64,000 nucleotides of DNA from CAXMRP01 sp965216515 (GTDB lineage: Bacteria > Pseudomonadota > Alphaproteobacteria > Rhizobiales > Afifellaceae), in assembly GCA_965216515.1 (NCBI GenBank), contig OZ244173.1, positions 3,224,001-3,288,000 of the forward strand. Direction: 5' to 3'. Below the pieces are notes generated by a model. That model ran no database searches, was not told the origin of the DNA, and saw only the letters and a program-made list of their open reading frames with translations. Below, in pieces: positions 18,050-27,385 of the stretch. Numbering within the stretch: position 1 is the stretch's first letter; every line of letters starts with the position of its first letter. Made by a program: the position numbers and the translations under genes.

Positions 18050-18877
18050 TCAATCGGCCGCCACATCGGCTTGCCCGCTGCTGTCGCGACCGAGTGTATC
18101 GGCGATTTCGCCGATGAAAACCGGCAGGTCGTCGGTGACGAAATCCACTGCCTGGTTTGTCGCGCCATCGGCATGGCCGTCGCGCTCCCAACTCTCCGAG
18201 ATCGCCTTGCTGGCCACCGGCGGTACAACGAGGACGGTTCGCATCCCGACCGATTTCGGCACCACGAGATTGCGGACGAGGTCCTCAAACATCGCCGCGT
18301 TTTGTGGATAGACATCGAAACGGTTGACGAACCGTTCGTAGGTTTGCCGTTGCGGTTTTGGCACCAGGTCTGCGGCGACAATGTCGAAGATATCCTCAAA
18401 GTGGGCAGTGACGCCCAGGCGTTCGGCCACCCGCTCCGCGTGCGATCGCGATCCGTTCGTGAATATGAACTTCCGCCCCGGCAGACGACCGATCGCTTCG
18501 CCGAGCGTGGGATCCGGCGCGACCGGAGAGTGGTCGATATCATGAACGAATTCCAGGAACTCGTCGGGGTCGATATGGTGTTCGGCCATAAGCCCGGCCA
18601 GGGTCGTCCCATGCTGTTCGTAGAAACGCTTCTGAATTTTGTGGGCTTCCTCCGGATCAACGTTCAGGAGGCTGCTGACATAGGCGCGGATGCGATCGTC
18701 GATTTGCGCAAAGAGGTTTGAGTGGCGTGGATACAGCGTGTTGTCGAGATCGAAGATCCAGGCTTCCACTTCGGAAAATTCCGAAAGCTTGGGCTGCCGG
18801 CTGCCGGCCGTGTCCGGTCCGGTCGTGGTGGCCGCGGGCGCGGAAATCGGAGCGGGCGATCGGGGCTGTTCAGTCAT
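18050..18877 (-). CDS. HAD-superfamily hydrolase, pyrimidine 5'-nucleotidase type
   Basis: The 275-residue protein has HAD motif I (IFDLDNTLYPR), motif II (FIFTNGSR), motif III Lys (LVPKPQRQTYERF) and motif IV (AAMFEDLVRNL). The N-terminal LYPRHSNLFAQID and overall length match the SDT1-like pyrimidine 5'-nucleotidase subgroup, common next to arginine or lysine biosynthesis genes in alphaproteobacteria. It would dephosphorylate nucleotides or sugar phosphates. The proline/alanine-rich N-terminal 30 residues vary in the family. An in-frame ATG three codons upstream (18886) is possible. Confidence 0.85.
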   Translation of the reverse strand: MTEQPRSPAPISAPAATTTGPDTAGSRQPKLSEFSEVEAWIFDLDNTLYPRHSNLFAQIDDRIRAYVSSLLNVDPEEAHKIQKRFYEQHGTTLAGLMAEHHIDPDEFLEFVHDIDHSPVAPDPTLGEAIGRLPGRKFIFTNGSRSHAERVAERLGVTAHFEDIFDIVAADLVPKPQRQTYERFVNRFDVYPQNAAMFEDLVRNLVVPKSVGMRTVLVVPPVASKAISESWERDGHADGATNQAVDFVTDDLPVFIGEIADTLGRDSSGQADVAAD

Positions 18878-18955
18878 GCCACACATATAGGGCCGTAGGA
18901 TTAATCTTCCCTGATGAGCGGAGACAACCGGATTGCGCCCGCCGGCCGCTTGTGC

Positions 18956-19855
18956 TCATGAAGTGATCAGCGTACCGGCGCCTTCATCGGTAAACAGCTC
19001 CAGCAGCACCGCGTGCGGCGCCTTGCCGTTCAGGATGACGACACCCCCGACACCTTGTGCAACCGCGTTGATACAGGTTTCGACTTTCGGGATCATTCCG
19101 CCGGAGATCCGTCCGTTGGCGATCATTTCCTGTGCCTGCGATGTGGTCAGCATGTCGATCGGCCGGTTGTCGTCGTCCAGCACACCCGGCACGTCGGTGA
19201 GGAACAACAGCCGTTCCGCCTTCAATGCGCCGGCAATGGCACCGGCGAACGTATCAGCGTTGATATTGTAGGTTTGGCCGTCCTCGCCCGGCGCGATCGG
19301 TGCGATGACCGGGATCATTTCTGACCGTGCCAACAGGTCCAGAAGTCGTCTGTCCACCCGAACCGGCTTGCCGACGAATCCCAGATCGACAATTCGTTCG
19401 ATACTGGAATCCGGATCGACGGCCGTTCCGGCCACCGGTTCGGCCGTAACCATGCTGCCGTCCTTGCCGCAAAGGCCGATCGCCCATTCGCCTTCGGCAT
19501 TTATGGCGGCGACGATCTCCTTGTTAATGGAACCGGCGAGCACCATTTCCACGACTTCCACGGTTTTTTCGTCGGTGATCCGCAATCCCCCGTGAAACCT
19601 GCTTTCGATCCCCAGCCGTTTCAGCATGTCGGCGATCTGCGGTCCCCCGCCGTGGACGACGACCGGATTGACGCCGGATTGCTTCAAAAGCGCGATATCG
19701 CGGGCGAACGCCTTGGACAATTCCTCATCGCCCATGGCGTTGCCGCCATATTTGACGACCACCGTCTTGGCCTCATATCGCTGCATGAACGGCAGCGCCG
19801 AGGCGATCAGCCGGGCCTTGTCACGGCCCAATTCGGTCAATGGATATTCGGTCAT
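18956..19855 (-). CDS. argB: Acetylglutamate kinase
   Basis: The 299-residue amino-acid kinase has the N-terminal VVVKYGGNAMGDEEL, the substrate loop VVVHGGGPQIADMLKRLGIESRFHGGLRIT, and NINADTFAGAIAGALKAERLLFLTDVPGV. It makes N-acetylglutamyl phosphate in arginine synthesis. The extended N-terminal helix (LTELGRDKARLIASALPFMQRY) is typical of arginine-inhibited hexameric forms. ATG 19855 is preferred; the frame continues upstream to 19915. Confidence 0.96.
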   Translation of the reverse strand: MTEYPLTELGRDKARLIASALPFMQRYEAKTVVVKYGGNAMGDEELSKAFARDIALLKQSGVNPVVVHGGGPQIADMLKRLGIESRFHGGLRITDEKTVEVVEMVLAGSINKEIVAAINAEGEWAIGLCGKDGSMVTAEPVAGTAVDPDSSIERIVDLGFVGKPVRVDRRLLDLLARSEMIPVIAPIAPGEDGQTYNINADTFAGAIAGALKAERLLFLTDVPGVLDDDNRPIDMLTTSQAQEMIANGRISGGMIPKVETCINAVAQGVGGVVILNGKAPHAVLLELFTDEGAGTLITS

Positions 19856-19977
19856 GGCCTGAAGATGTTGATCCGGATCGTGGTCGCAGCCACAGACAGC
19901 CTGTGATAACCGCAAGCGGTTGCGAGAACAATCGGCATGGTCGCAGATCGTTGATCGGGCGCTCAGGCGGCGGGTGT

Positions 19978-20598
19978 TCAGGCAAGCGTGGCGATCGTGT
20001 CGCGCAGATCGCTCAGCCCGGTCCCCTTGGTGCTGGACGTGACGAGTATCGCCGGAAATGCCGCGGGCCGACTGGCGATCGCCGTTTCTGTCTCGCTGGC
20101 TGCGCGCGCCAGTTCGGTTTGCCCGACTTTGTCGGCCTTGGTGAGAACGATCTGGTAGGAGACCGCGGCGCGGTCGAGGAGGGCCAGCATGTCCAGATCG
20201 CCGGCCTTGAGGCCGTGCCTGGCATCGACAAGCACAAAAACCCGCTTAAGCGTGGCCCGGCCGGAAAGATAGCGCCTGATCAGTCGCGTCCAGGCGGCGA
20301 CAGCCGCCTTTGGCGCCCTGGCAAACCCGTATCCCGGCAGATCGACGAGCACCAGCGCCGGAAGCGTGTTTTCGTCTGCCGGATTGTCAGGTACGAAAAA
20401 ATTGAGCGCCTGGGTGCGGCCGGGTGTGTTCGATGTCCGGGCCAGCCCGGACTGTCCCGTCAACGCATTGATTAAACTTGATTTTCCGACATTGGAGCGC
20501 CCGGCGAACGCGACTTCCGGTGGACCCTCCGGCGGCAGCGCCGATTCGTTGGGCGCCGATAGGACAAACCGCCAACGCCCGGCAAACAGGTCGCGCAT
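19978..20598 (-). CDS. engB: Ribosome biogenesis GTPase EngB (YihA/YsxC)
   Basis: The 206-residue GTPase has G1 AGRSNVGKSSLINALTG, G2 and G3 TPGRTQ...DLPGYGFA, G4 TKADK and G5 near SSTKG. EngB assists large-subunit assembly. It sits downstream of yidC with a 9-base gap, as in many alphaproteobacteria (rpmH-rnpA-yidC-engB-argB). Confidence 0.95.
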   Translation of the reverse strand: MRDLFAGRWRFVLSAPNESALPPEGPPEVAFAGRSNVGKSSLINALTGQSGLARTSNTPGRTQALNFFVPDNPADENTLPALVLVDLPGYGFARAPKAAVAAWTRLIRRYLSGRATLKRVFVLVDARHGLKAGDLDMLALLDRAAVSYQIVLTKADKVGQTELARAASETETAIASRPAAFPAILVTSSTKGTGLSDLRDTIATLA

Positions 20599-20607
20599 CG
20601 GCCGTGC

Positions 20608-22545
20608 CTATTCCGCCGGACCTTTTTCTGGCGAATCCTTTTTGCTGTCGTCCTTGTCGTTGTCCGCCTTGGGCGCTGTTGAGCCTTTGCCAACCATCGA
20701 CCTGAGATTGTCCCACAATTCGATCTTGACGCCATGGCGCTTCATGATGGCGCCCTGCTGAAGGATCGACAGGAAATTGTTCCAGGCCCAGTATATGACC
20801 AGGCCGGCAGGAAACGACGCGAGCATGAACGTGAAGATCACCGGCATCCAGGCGAAAATCATCGCCTGGGTCTTGTCCGGCGGCGTTGGATTCATCCGCA
20901 TCTGGACAAACATCGTGATCCCCATGAGCAGGGGCCAGATGCCGAGCATCAGGAATTGCGGCGGATCGAAAGGCACGAGGCCGAACAGGTTGAACACGGA
21001 CGTGGGATCGGGCGCCGACAGGTCCTGGATCCAGCCGAAAAACGGCGCATGACGCATCTCGATCGTGACGAACAGCACTTTGTAAAGCGCAAAAAAGACA
21101 GGAATCTGGATGACGATGGGCCAGCAGCCCGACAACGGATTGATTTTCTCTTTCTTGTAGAGCTCCATCATCGATTTCTGCAGTTCCATGCGGTCATCCT
21201 TGTACCGCTCCTGCAGTTTTTTCACTTCCGGCTGCACCTTCTTCATCTTGCTCATCGACGCATAGGACTTGTTGGCAAGCGGGAAGAAGAGCGCCTTGAC
21301 GATGACGGTCACCGCCAGAATCGCCAGGCCGAAATTGCCGATCTGGTTGAACAGCCAATGGATCACCTGAAAAAGCGGCCGGGTCAGGAAGTAAAACCAG
21401 CCCCAGTCGATCAGGTCGTCGATGCGGGCAATGCCGGGCGCATCCTTGTAGGCGCTCAGCACGCTGAACTCTTTGGCGCCGGCGAAAAGCAGCGTTTCCG
21501 TTTCCGCCGTTCCGCCGGCGGGAACCACCACCGCATCGCCGCGAAAGTCGGCCTGATATGTTGGCAAATCGCCGATTTTCCCCGGCACGAACCGGCCTTC
21601 AAAGCCCGAGCCGTTGTTGGGGATGAGGGCCGTTGCCCAATACTTGTCCGCAATGCCGACCCAGCCGGATTCGGCTTCGAACGACTCGATCGCCTCCAGC
21701 TTTCCGTATTTCGTCTGCTCCAGCAGCGGCTTGGAATCTTCAGCGCCCCGAACGGCCGCGATCATCCCTTCATGCAGAATGAAAAACCCCGAACCGCCCG
21801 GATCACCCCGCCGATGGACAAGTCCGTATGGATAGAGCGTTACCGCATCGGCGCCGGTATTGGTGACGGATTGTCGAACTGTGAACAGGTAGTTGGCGTC
21901 GACGGCGATTTGCCGCGAATACACCAGTCCCGCCCCGTTGTCCCAGCTCAACGTTATCGGGTTGTCCACCGACAACGCCTCGCCGTCCGCTGTCCACCGA
22001 CTGTCGGGCCCCGGCGTCGCCGGGCCGCCCTCGGCGGTTACCCAGCCAAACTCCGCATAGTAGGGGGCGGCGCTTCCCACCGGCGACAGGAACTCGATAA
22101 GTGGCGAGTTCGCCTCCAGCGTCTCGCGATAGTTGGTCAGCAGCAGATCGTCGATCCGGCCTCCCGTCAGGTTGACGGAGCCCTTCAGCTTCGGCGTGGT
22201 TATTGTCACCCGCTGGCTGCCGGACAATGCGGCATCGCGGGCCTGCGGCAGCGATTGTCCGCCACCCGGCAGCGCCGGGCTTTCTGTATTTGCCGGCGTC
22301 CCGGCCGGGCCCGGGGTGGCGGGCGCGCCGGGCGCCAGGGCGTCCGCGCCGGCGGCCGGGTCGGCCGTGGCTTCGCCGGTTCCCGGTGCCGTATTGCCAG
22401 CCAGTTCTGTCTGGCGCGCGGCTTCCTCGGCGGCCTGCTTCTGGCGCTCGGCCTCGATTTTCGGGGCAGCGATGAAATATTGCCAACCCAGAAGGACCAG
22501 AAACGAAAGGGCGATGGCAACGATTACGTTGCGGCTGTTTTCCAT
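20608..22545 (-). CDS. yidC: Membrane protein insertase YidC
   Basis: The 645-residue protein has an N-terminal membrane helix (residues about 6-24) and a low-complexity Ala/Pro/Gly linker (about 35-105). A large periplasmic domain (about 110-380) and a C-terminal insertase core with KSYASMSKMKKVQPEVKKLQ and NPLSGCWPIVIQIPVFFALYKVLF follow. It inserts proteins into the inner membrane with or without Sec. ATG 22545 is chosen because it begins the typical MENSRNVIVAIALSFLVLLGW N-terminus. It lies 7 bases after rnpA. Confidence 0.97.
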   Translation of the reverse strand: MENSRNVIVAIALSFLVLLGWQYFIAAPKIEAERQKQAAEEAARQTELAGNTAPGTGEATADPAAGADALAPGAPATPGPAGTPANTESPALPGGGQSLPQARDAALSGSQRVTITTPKLKGSVNLTGGRIDDLLLTNYRETLEANSPLIEFLSPVGSAAPYYAEFGWVTAEGGPATPGPDSRWTADGEALSVDNPITLSWDNGAGLVYSRQIAVDANYLFTVRQSVTNTGADAVTLYPYGLVHRRGDPGGSGFFILHEGMIAAVRGAEDSKPLLEQTKYGKLEAIESFEAESGWVGIADKYWATALIPNNGSGFEGRFVPGKIGDLPTYQADFRGDAVVVPAGGTAETETLLFAGAKEFSVLSAYKDAPGIARIDDLIDWGWFYFLTRPLFQVIHWLFNQIGNFGLAILAVTVIVKALFFPLANKSYASMSKMKKVQPEVKKLQERYKDDRMELQKSMMELYKKEKINPLSGCWPIVIQIPVFFALYKVLFVTIEMRHAPFFGWIQDLSAPDPTSVFNLFGLVPFDPPQFLMLGIWPLLMGITMFVQMRMNPTPPDKTQAMIFAWMPVIFTFMLASFPAGLVIYWAWNNFLSILQQGAIMKRHGVKIELWDNLRSMVGKGSTAPKADNDKDDSKKDSPEKGPAE

Positions 22546-22552
22546 GGCAGTC

Positions 22553-22921
22553 TCAATCGCCCTTTTTTTCGTTCGGTCCGCATTTGCAGGGCATGATCCG
22601 CGCAAGCTCTGCGGAAAGCGCCGACACCAGATCGTCGAATGCCATTGTCATGGCGGTCCGCCGACCAACCAGCACGATGTCATACCCCCAATAGGTGTTT
22701 GCCCGGTCGGCGCCGATTGTGCGCTGCACGGCTTCGCGAAGCCGCCGGCGGATACGGTTCCGCTCGACGGCCTTTTTCGCGGTACGTTTCGTGACGGTGA
22801 TGCCATACCGCGCCGGATCGCCATCGCCGCGGCAGCGCCACTGAACGGTCATGGCACGGTTTGATCTACGCCGACCCTTGGCCGTGGCGGTGAATTCCCG
22901 CCGCTGTTTCAGGCGCTCCAC
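22553..22921 (-). CDS. rnpA: Ribonuclease P protein component
   Basis: The protein has the RnpA core RLKQRREFTATAKGRRRSN near the N-terminus and the RNR box KKAVERNRIRRRLREAVQ. It binds the RNase P RNA and helps mature tRNA 5' ends. The frame is open far upstream (to 23083), but that part overlaps rpmH in another frame. GTG 22921, eight bases after the rpmH stop, gives a normal 122-residue protein and is proposed as the start. No strong ribosome-binding site is visible, so translation may be coupled to rpmH. Confidence 0.9.
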   Translation of the reverse strand: MERLKQRREFTATAKGRRRSNRAMTVQWRCRGDGDPARYGITVTKRTAKKAVERNRIRRRLREAVQRTIGADRANTYWGYDIVLVGRRTAMTMAFDDLVSALSAELARIMPCKCGPNEKKGD

Positions 22922-22929
22922 GGGTTCGA

Positions 22930-23064
22930 CTACGCCGACAGGCGCTTGCGCCCCCGCGCCCGGCGCCGGGCCAGCACTTTGCGGCCGTTCCGTGTCGCCA
23001 TCCGGGACCGGAATCCATGACGGCGCTTGCGCACGAGCTTGCCCGGTTGGAAAGTGCGTTTCAT
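22930..23064 (-). CDS. rpmH: 50S ribosomal protein L34
   Basis: Reading the minus strand from ATG 23064 gives a complete 44-residue L34, starting MKRTFQPGKLVRKRRHGFR and ending RRRARGRKRLSA, followed by TAG. This is the typical highly basic L34 of the large subunit. It is easily missed because a longer spurious extension of the rnpA frame covers it. The order rpmH-rnpA-yidC is the classical one. Confidence 0.97.
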   Translation of the reverse strand: MKRTFQPGKLVRKRRHGFRSRMATRNGRKVLARRRARGRKRLSA

Positions 23065-23197
23065 CTTGCCTCGCCGCCGGCAAAGCGGCCCTCGATCTGT
23101 GCGCCGTGTTTGGGGAACTCAGTTCGTTCCGGCAATCACAGCCATGTGCGGAAATTCACCGGATCCAACGTGCTGCGATGCTCCGGTTTGCGTGCGC

Positions 23198-23227
23198 GAT
23201 ATAGGGTCAAAGCCCCCGACAAGTCAA
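23198..23227 (-). promoter_or_regulatory. Probable housekeeping promoter of rpmH-rnpA-yidC-engB
   Basis: On the minus strand, TTGACT (23222-23227) and TATATC (23198-23203) are 18 bases apart; read as CTATAT the spacing is 17. The predicted RNA start is about 125 bases before rpmH. The rest of the 417-base gap 23065-23481, up to the next gene, shows no gene. Confidence 0.6.
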
Positions 23228-23481
23228 CGCATCTCCGGGCGTCTTGGGCGTTGACCCGTACCGGCATATCGATCACGCACTGGTGAGAAACAAGGGGCGA
23301 AATGTCAAAAGACGGTGAAACGGGCCGATTTCGCTTCCGCCATACCTAGATTTAATGTGTGCACGCCAATAAAGGCGGGTACGGATGATGTTTCTCCGGA
23401 TGCGCCATTCAATCGGACAGGTAAAATAACACAATGATGACGAAGTGATGCGATGGTTGCTGCAAGGGATACTCAAGCGCC

Positions 23482-24255
23482 ATGCCGCAAAATGACGACA
23501 TGACACTCGACGACGCCGAAAAATCTGCCGTGGCTGGTCGATCGTCGGTGCCTTGGAAGCGTCTTCTGCCGGTATTTGCAGTTGTGTTGCTGCTCGTCGT
23601 TGGTTATGCGCGCGGCTATCACGAGTTTTTCTCTCTCGAGCACATCGCCGCCCACCGCGATCAGCTGCTTGCCTTTGTCGAGGCAAACGGCGCGGTTGCC
23701 GCGCTCACATATGTGGTCGTCTATATCATTGCCGTGGCCATATCCTTTCCCGGGGCCAGCATCCTGACGATAGCCGGCGGCCTGATGTTCGGTTGGTTGA
23801 CGGCGGGTCTTCTGACCGTATTTGCCGCAACCATCGGTGCATCGATCATCTTTCTTGTGGCGCGGACCGCGTGCGGTGATGTCTTGAAAGACAAGGCGGG
23901 GCCGCGCCTGGCCAAGCTTCAGGCGGGATTCCAGGAGAACGCGTTTACCTATCTGCTGTCGATACGCCTGATTCCGGCGTTTCCGTTCTGGCTGATCAAT
24001 CTGGCGCCGGCGCTTTTTGGCATGAAGCTTGTCCCCTATGTCATCGCAACCGCGCTGGGCATCGTTCCCGGCACATTCGCCTATGCCTATTTCGGTCAAA
24101 GCCTGCGCTCGGCAATTGGCGAAGACGGCCCGGTTGTTTCCGCTGAACTTCTTCTCGGGTTTGTCGCGCTTGGTCTTGCCACATTGATTCCCATCATGAT
24201 CAAACGTTATCGACAGACGCGGGCGACGGTCGATGAGGCAAGCCAGCGGAACTGA
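23482..24255 (+). CDS. TVP38/TMEM64-family (VTT domain) membrane protein
   Basis: The 257-residue protein has about six membrane segments. The VTT/SNARE-associated domain shows FPGASILTIAGGLMFGWLTAGLL, GASIIFLVAR, and RLIPAFPFWLINLAPALFGMK. The family resembles DedA proteins and is thought to act on lipids or transport, but its bacterial function is not defined. The gene overlaps the downstream flavoprotein gene by 23 bases, so they are surely co-translated. VTT proteins linked to or fused with such reductases are a recurring pairing. Confidence 0.88.
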   Translation: MPQNDDMTLDDAEKSAVAGRSSVPWKRLLPVFAVVLLLVVGYARGYHEFFSLEHIAAHRDQLLAFVEANGAVAALTYVVVYIIAVAISFPGASILTIAGGLMFGWLTAGLLTVFAATIGASIIFLVARTACGDVLKDKAGPRLAKLQAGFQENAFTYLLSIRLIPAFPFWLINLAPALFGMKLVPYVIATALGIVPGTFAYAYFGQSLRSAIGEDGPVVSAELLLGFVALGLATLIPIMIKRYRQTRATVDEASQRN

Positions 24256-25702
24256 ACCAGGTGCGGGGCGACAGGTGCCGGAGTTGCTGAAACCGGATAT
24301 ATGCGTGATCGGTGCCGGTTCGGGCGGATTGAGCGTTGCCGCCGCGGCGGCCTCGTTCGGCGTCGATGTCGTGCTGATCGAGCGCAACCGCATGGGCGGC
24401 GATTGCCTCAACTATGGATGCGTACCCTCAAAGGCGCTGATTGCGGCGGCAAACAGGGTCCGGGCCATCCGCACCGCACCGCCATTTGGCGTTGCCGCGG
24501 GCGAACCGGAAGTCGACTACAAGGCCGTCCACCGCCATGTCCACGATGTGATCGCGACAATAGCCCCCAACGACTCCGTGGAGCGGTTCACCAGTCTCGG
24601 CGTGAAGGTCATCGAAGCCGAAGCAAGCTTTGCCGACCGGCGAACCGTGGTTGCGGGCGACTATCGGATCAGGGCGCGCCGGTTTGTCATCGCCACCGGG
24701 TCGCGCCCGTTCCTCGTCCCGATCACCGGTCTCGACACGTTGCCCTACCTGACCAATGAGACGATATTCGATCTCGACAGACTGCCCGGTCATCTGATCA
24801 TTATCGGTGGAGGGCCGATCGGGATGGAATTGGCCCAGGCCTATTCGCGGTTGGGATCGCAGGTAACGATTCTGGAAGCGCAGACGGCGCTCGGCAAGGA
24901 CGATCCGGAACTCGCCGCCCGCGTGCTGGACGGTGTCCGCGCCGACGGTGTGGTCATTCACGATGGTGCCACGGTTACCAAGGTCGGCAAACAGGGGCGG
25001 TACGGAGTCCGGGTCACATTTAAGGGCGATGGGGAAGAGCAGGTGATAACCGGCACGCATCTGCTGGTCGCCACCGGCCGCACCGCCAATGTCGACGGAC
25101 TGAATCTCGAAGCCGCCCATGTCGCCTATTCCGGCAAGGGTATTGCCGTCGGCGCCAAACTGCGCACGTCCAACCGGCGGGTATATGCCATCGGGGATGT
25201 CACCGGCGGTTTCCAGTTCACCCACTGGGCGGGCTATCATGCCGGCCTCGTCGTTCGCGCCATCCTGTTTCGAATGCGCGCCCGGATGAATACAGACCTC
25301 GTGCCCTGGGCGATCTACACCGATCCGGAACTGGCCCATGTCGGCCTGACAGAAGCGCAGGCCCGCAAACGCACCCGGACAATCCGCGTCTTGAGGTGGC
25401 CCTATGGCGAAAACGACCGCGCCCGCGCCGAACGCCAACCAGTCGGCGAGGTCAAGGTGATCACCGATCGCAAGGGGCGCATCCTGGGCGCCGGTATCGT
25501 CGGCGCCCACGCCGGCGAATTGATCGGCATGTGGGCCCTGGCGATCGCCAAAAAGCTCAAGGTCCGCGACATGATCTCGCCGGTGTTGCCCTATCCGACC
25601 TATTCGGAAATCAACAAACGGGTGGCCGTCAGCTTTTATGCGCAGAGCGTCGGTGACACGCGTGTCAGGCGGCTTATTCGGTTTTTGCGGATCTTCGGAT
25701 AA
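24233..25702 (+). CDS. FAD/NAD-dependent disulfide oxidoreductase (dihydrolipoyl dehydrogenase / MerA-like)
   Basis: The 489-residue protein has the FAD motif VIGAGSGGLSVAAAAASFG (residues 25-43), a redox disulfide GGDCLNYGCVPSKA (Cys58 and Cys63), an NAD motif IIGGGPIGMELAQAYSRLGS, and a dimerisation domain. At the C-terminus, PYPTYSE has Tyr where dihydrolipoyl dehydrogenase and glutathione reductase have the catalytic His-Pro, as in mercuric reductase. The C-terminal Cys pair and N-terminal metal domain of MerA are absent, so mercury reduction is not claimed. Overlap with the VTT gene suggests a membrane-linked redox unit; the substrate is unknown. Confidence 0.85.
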   Translation: MRQASGTEPGAGRQVPELLKPDICVIGAGSGGLSVAAAAASFGVDVVLIERNRMGGDCLNYGCVPSKALIAAANRVRAIRTAPPFGVAAGEPEVDYKAVHRHVHDVIATIAPNDSVERFTSLGVKVIEAEASFADRRTVVAGDYRIRARRFVIATGSRPFLVPITGLDTLPYLTNETIFDLDRLPGHLIIIGGGPIGMELAQAYSRLGSQVTILEAQTALGKDDPELAARVLDGVRADGVVIHDGATVTKVGKQGRYGVRVTFKGDGEEQVITGTHLLVATGRTANVDGLNLEAAHVAYSGKGIAVGAKLRTSNRRVYAIGDVTGGFQFTHWAGYHAGLVVRAILFRMRARMNTDLVPWAIYTDPELAHVGLTEAQARKRTRTIRVLRWPYGENDRARAERQPVGEVKVITDRKGRILGAGIVGAHAGELIGMWALAIAKKLKVRDMISPVLPYPTYSEINKRVAVSFYAQSVGDTRVRRLIRFLRIFG

Positions 25703-25750
25703 GAATCGGCGGCAATCGCTTTTTCGGGAAATGAACAGAGCCGGCTGACA

Positions 25751-27385
25751 ATGCGTCGGAACAGGAAACAAGCCGCGGGTGCCGGATTGGATGTCGCCCG
25801 GGCCATGGCCAGGGGGCAGGGCCTGGAGCAGGCCGGACGCATGGCGGACGCGGTCAGGGTCTATACCGGCATTCTGTCCCTCATGCCGCGGCATGCGGAT
25901 GCGCGGTTTCGCCTCGGCGTGATCGCGCTCAACGAGGGCGATACAGAAACCGCGCTCCTGCATTTCGAAAAGGCCGCCAGGGCCAACCCCAAGAGCGCCG
26001 CCATGCGCGCGAACACGGCCATGGTTCACATGCGCCGGCTTGAATATCACAAGGCGCTTCCGCATCTCAGGAAGGCGCTGTCCCTGGATCCGGCTCTCCT
26101 GAACGCATTGCGGAATCTCGGCGAATGCCTGTTCATGCTCGGCGACCTGGACGGTGCGCGGACATGGCTCGAAAAAGCGCACGCCGCCGCACCTGAAAAC
26201 ACGGATATCCGGTTTGAAATCGGACGCCTTGAGCGGGCATCCGGAAATATGGCCGAGGCCGAGCGGATATATCGCGATCTGATCGCACGGGATGCCAACG
26301 TGTCGCGGGCCTATAGCGGCCTCGCCACAAGCAGAAAATTCGCCGCAGGCGATCCGGAACTTGATGATATCGAACGCCTTCTGGACAGTGACCGCCTCAG
26401 CCGCCAGGACCGCCAGAACCTTGCCTACGCGGCCGGCAAGATCGCTGCCGATCGCAACGAGGATGACCGGGCGTTTGACCATTTCCGGACCGCCAATGCG
26501 AGCTATTCCGGCAAGTTCGATCTCGACAACTTTGCCGCCTACGTCGACACGATCAGATCCACGATTACACCCGAATATTTCGCCCAACGGCAGGATTTCG
26601 GTTCGCGCAGCGACCGTCCGGTCTTCATCTTCGGGATGCCGCGTTCGGGCACGTCTCTGGTGGAGCACATCCTGGCCAGCCACCCGGATTTTGCCGGCGC
26701 CGACGAGGTGCCGTTCTTCAACGCGATGGCCCGGCAATTGGGTGCCACCGCAAAGACCGCGGCGCTGTTTCCGCAGGTTGCGGCGGCATTGACCCGCCGG
26801 GATACCCGCCGGATCGCAAAGGACTATCTGGAACTGCTTGCCCACCACTCGCGCAGCACCAGACGCGTATCCGACAAGCTTCCTCACAATTTCGAGCGGC
26901 TCTGGCTGCTCGCGCTGATCTTCCCCGACGCCGCCTTCATTCATTGCCGCCGCGATCCGGTTGCCAATTGCGTGTCCTGCTACATCAATCCGCTGAACGA
27001 GCAGCACGTCTATGCGACCGATCTTGAAATCCTCGGCCGATACTATCGGCTCTATGACAAACTGATGGCACACTGGAACGCTGTTTTGCCTGTAAAGATG
27101 CTGGAATGCCGCTATGAGGCGTTGATCGCCGATCCTGAAACCGTATCGCGCCGGCTTGTCGATCATGTCGGTTTGCCATGGCATGACGATTGCCTGGGTT
27201 TCCACGAAAACCGCCGCGCCGTGCGCACGTTGAGCGGTATGCAGGTCCGTCAACCGGTCTATCGATCATCGCTTGACGGCTGGCGACGCTATGAGAAACA
27301 TTTGCAACCGTTATTATCGGCACTTGGCGATATGAATGGCGGGAACGATCCCTTGCCGCAGCGTCGTCCTTGGGAAGTGGCATGA
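25751..27385 (+). CDS. TPR-repeat sulfotransferase family protein
   Basis: The 544-residue protein has about four to five tetratricopeptide repeats (residues about 15-190), followed by a sulfotransferase domain. That domain has the PAPS-binding P-loop FGMPRSGTSLVEHIL (residues 294-308) and a later DKLPHNFERLWLLALIFPDAAFIHCRRDP region. Such fusions are common in alphaproteobacteria. They are presumed to move a sulfuryl group from PAPS to a glycan, protein or small molecule; the acceptor is unknown. The stop overlaps the following histidine-kinase start (ATGA), indicating translational coupling. Confidence 0.88.
   Translation: MRRNRKQAAGAGLDVARAMARGQGLEQAGRMADAVRVYTGILSLMPRHADARFRLGVIALNEGDTETALLHFEKAARANPKSAAMRANTAMVHMRRLEYHKALPHLRKALSLDPALLNALRNLGECLFMLGDLDGARTWLEKAHAAAPENTDIRFEIGRLERASGNMAEAERIYRDLIARDANVSRAYSGLATSRKFAAGDPELDDIERLLDSDRLSRQDRQNLAYAAGKIAADRNEDDRAFDHFRTANASYSGKFDLDNFAAYVDTIRSTITPEYFAQRQDFGSRSDRPVFIFGMPRSGTSLVEHILASHPDFAGADEVPFFNAMARQLGATAKTAALFPQVAAALTRRDTRRIAKDYLELLAHHSRSTRRVSDKLPHNFERLWLLALIFPDAAFIHCRRDPVANCVSCYINPLNEQHVYATDLEILGRYYRLYDKLMAHWNAVLPVKMLECRYEALIADPETVSRRLVDHVGLPWHDDCLGFHENRRAVRTLSGMQVRQPVYRSSLDGWRRYEKHLQPLLSALGDMNGGNDPLPQRRPWEVA

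Noticed and set aside
20734..22596. A 620-codon plus-strand open frame across yidC
   Set aside because: It is antisense to yidC and has no recognisable domain; composition is that of a shadow frame.
24233..25702. Mercuric reductase
   Set aside because: The Tyr replacing the catalytic His is MerA-like, but the C-terminal Cys pair and metal-binding N-domain are missing and no mer genes are near.
24428..27253. A 941-codon open frame on the minus strand across the oxidoreductase and TPR-sulfotransferase genes
   Set aside because: It lies antisense to two clear genes, has no family features, and is full of Arg, Gly, His and Gln as expected from antisense of GC-rich coding DNA.
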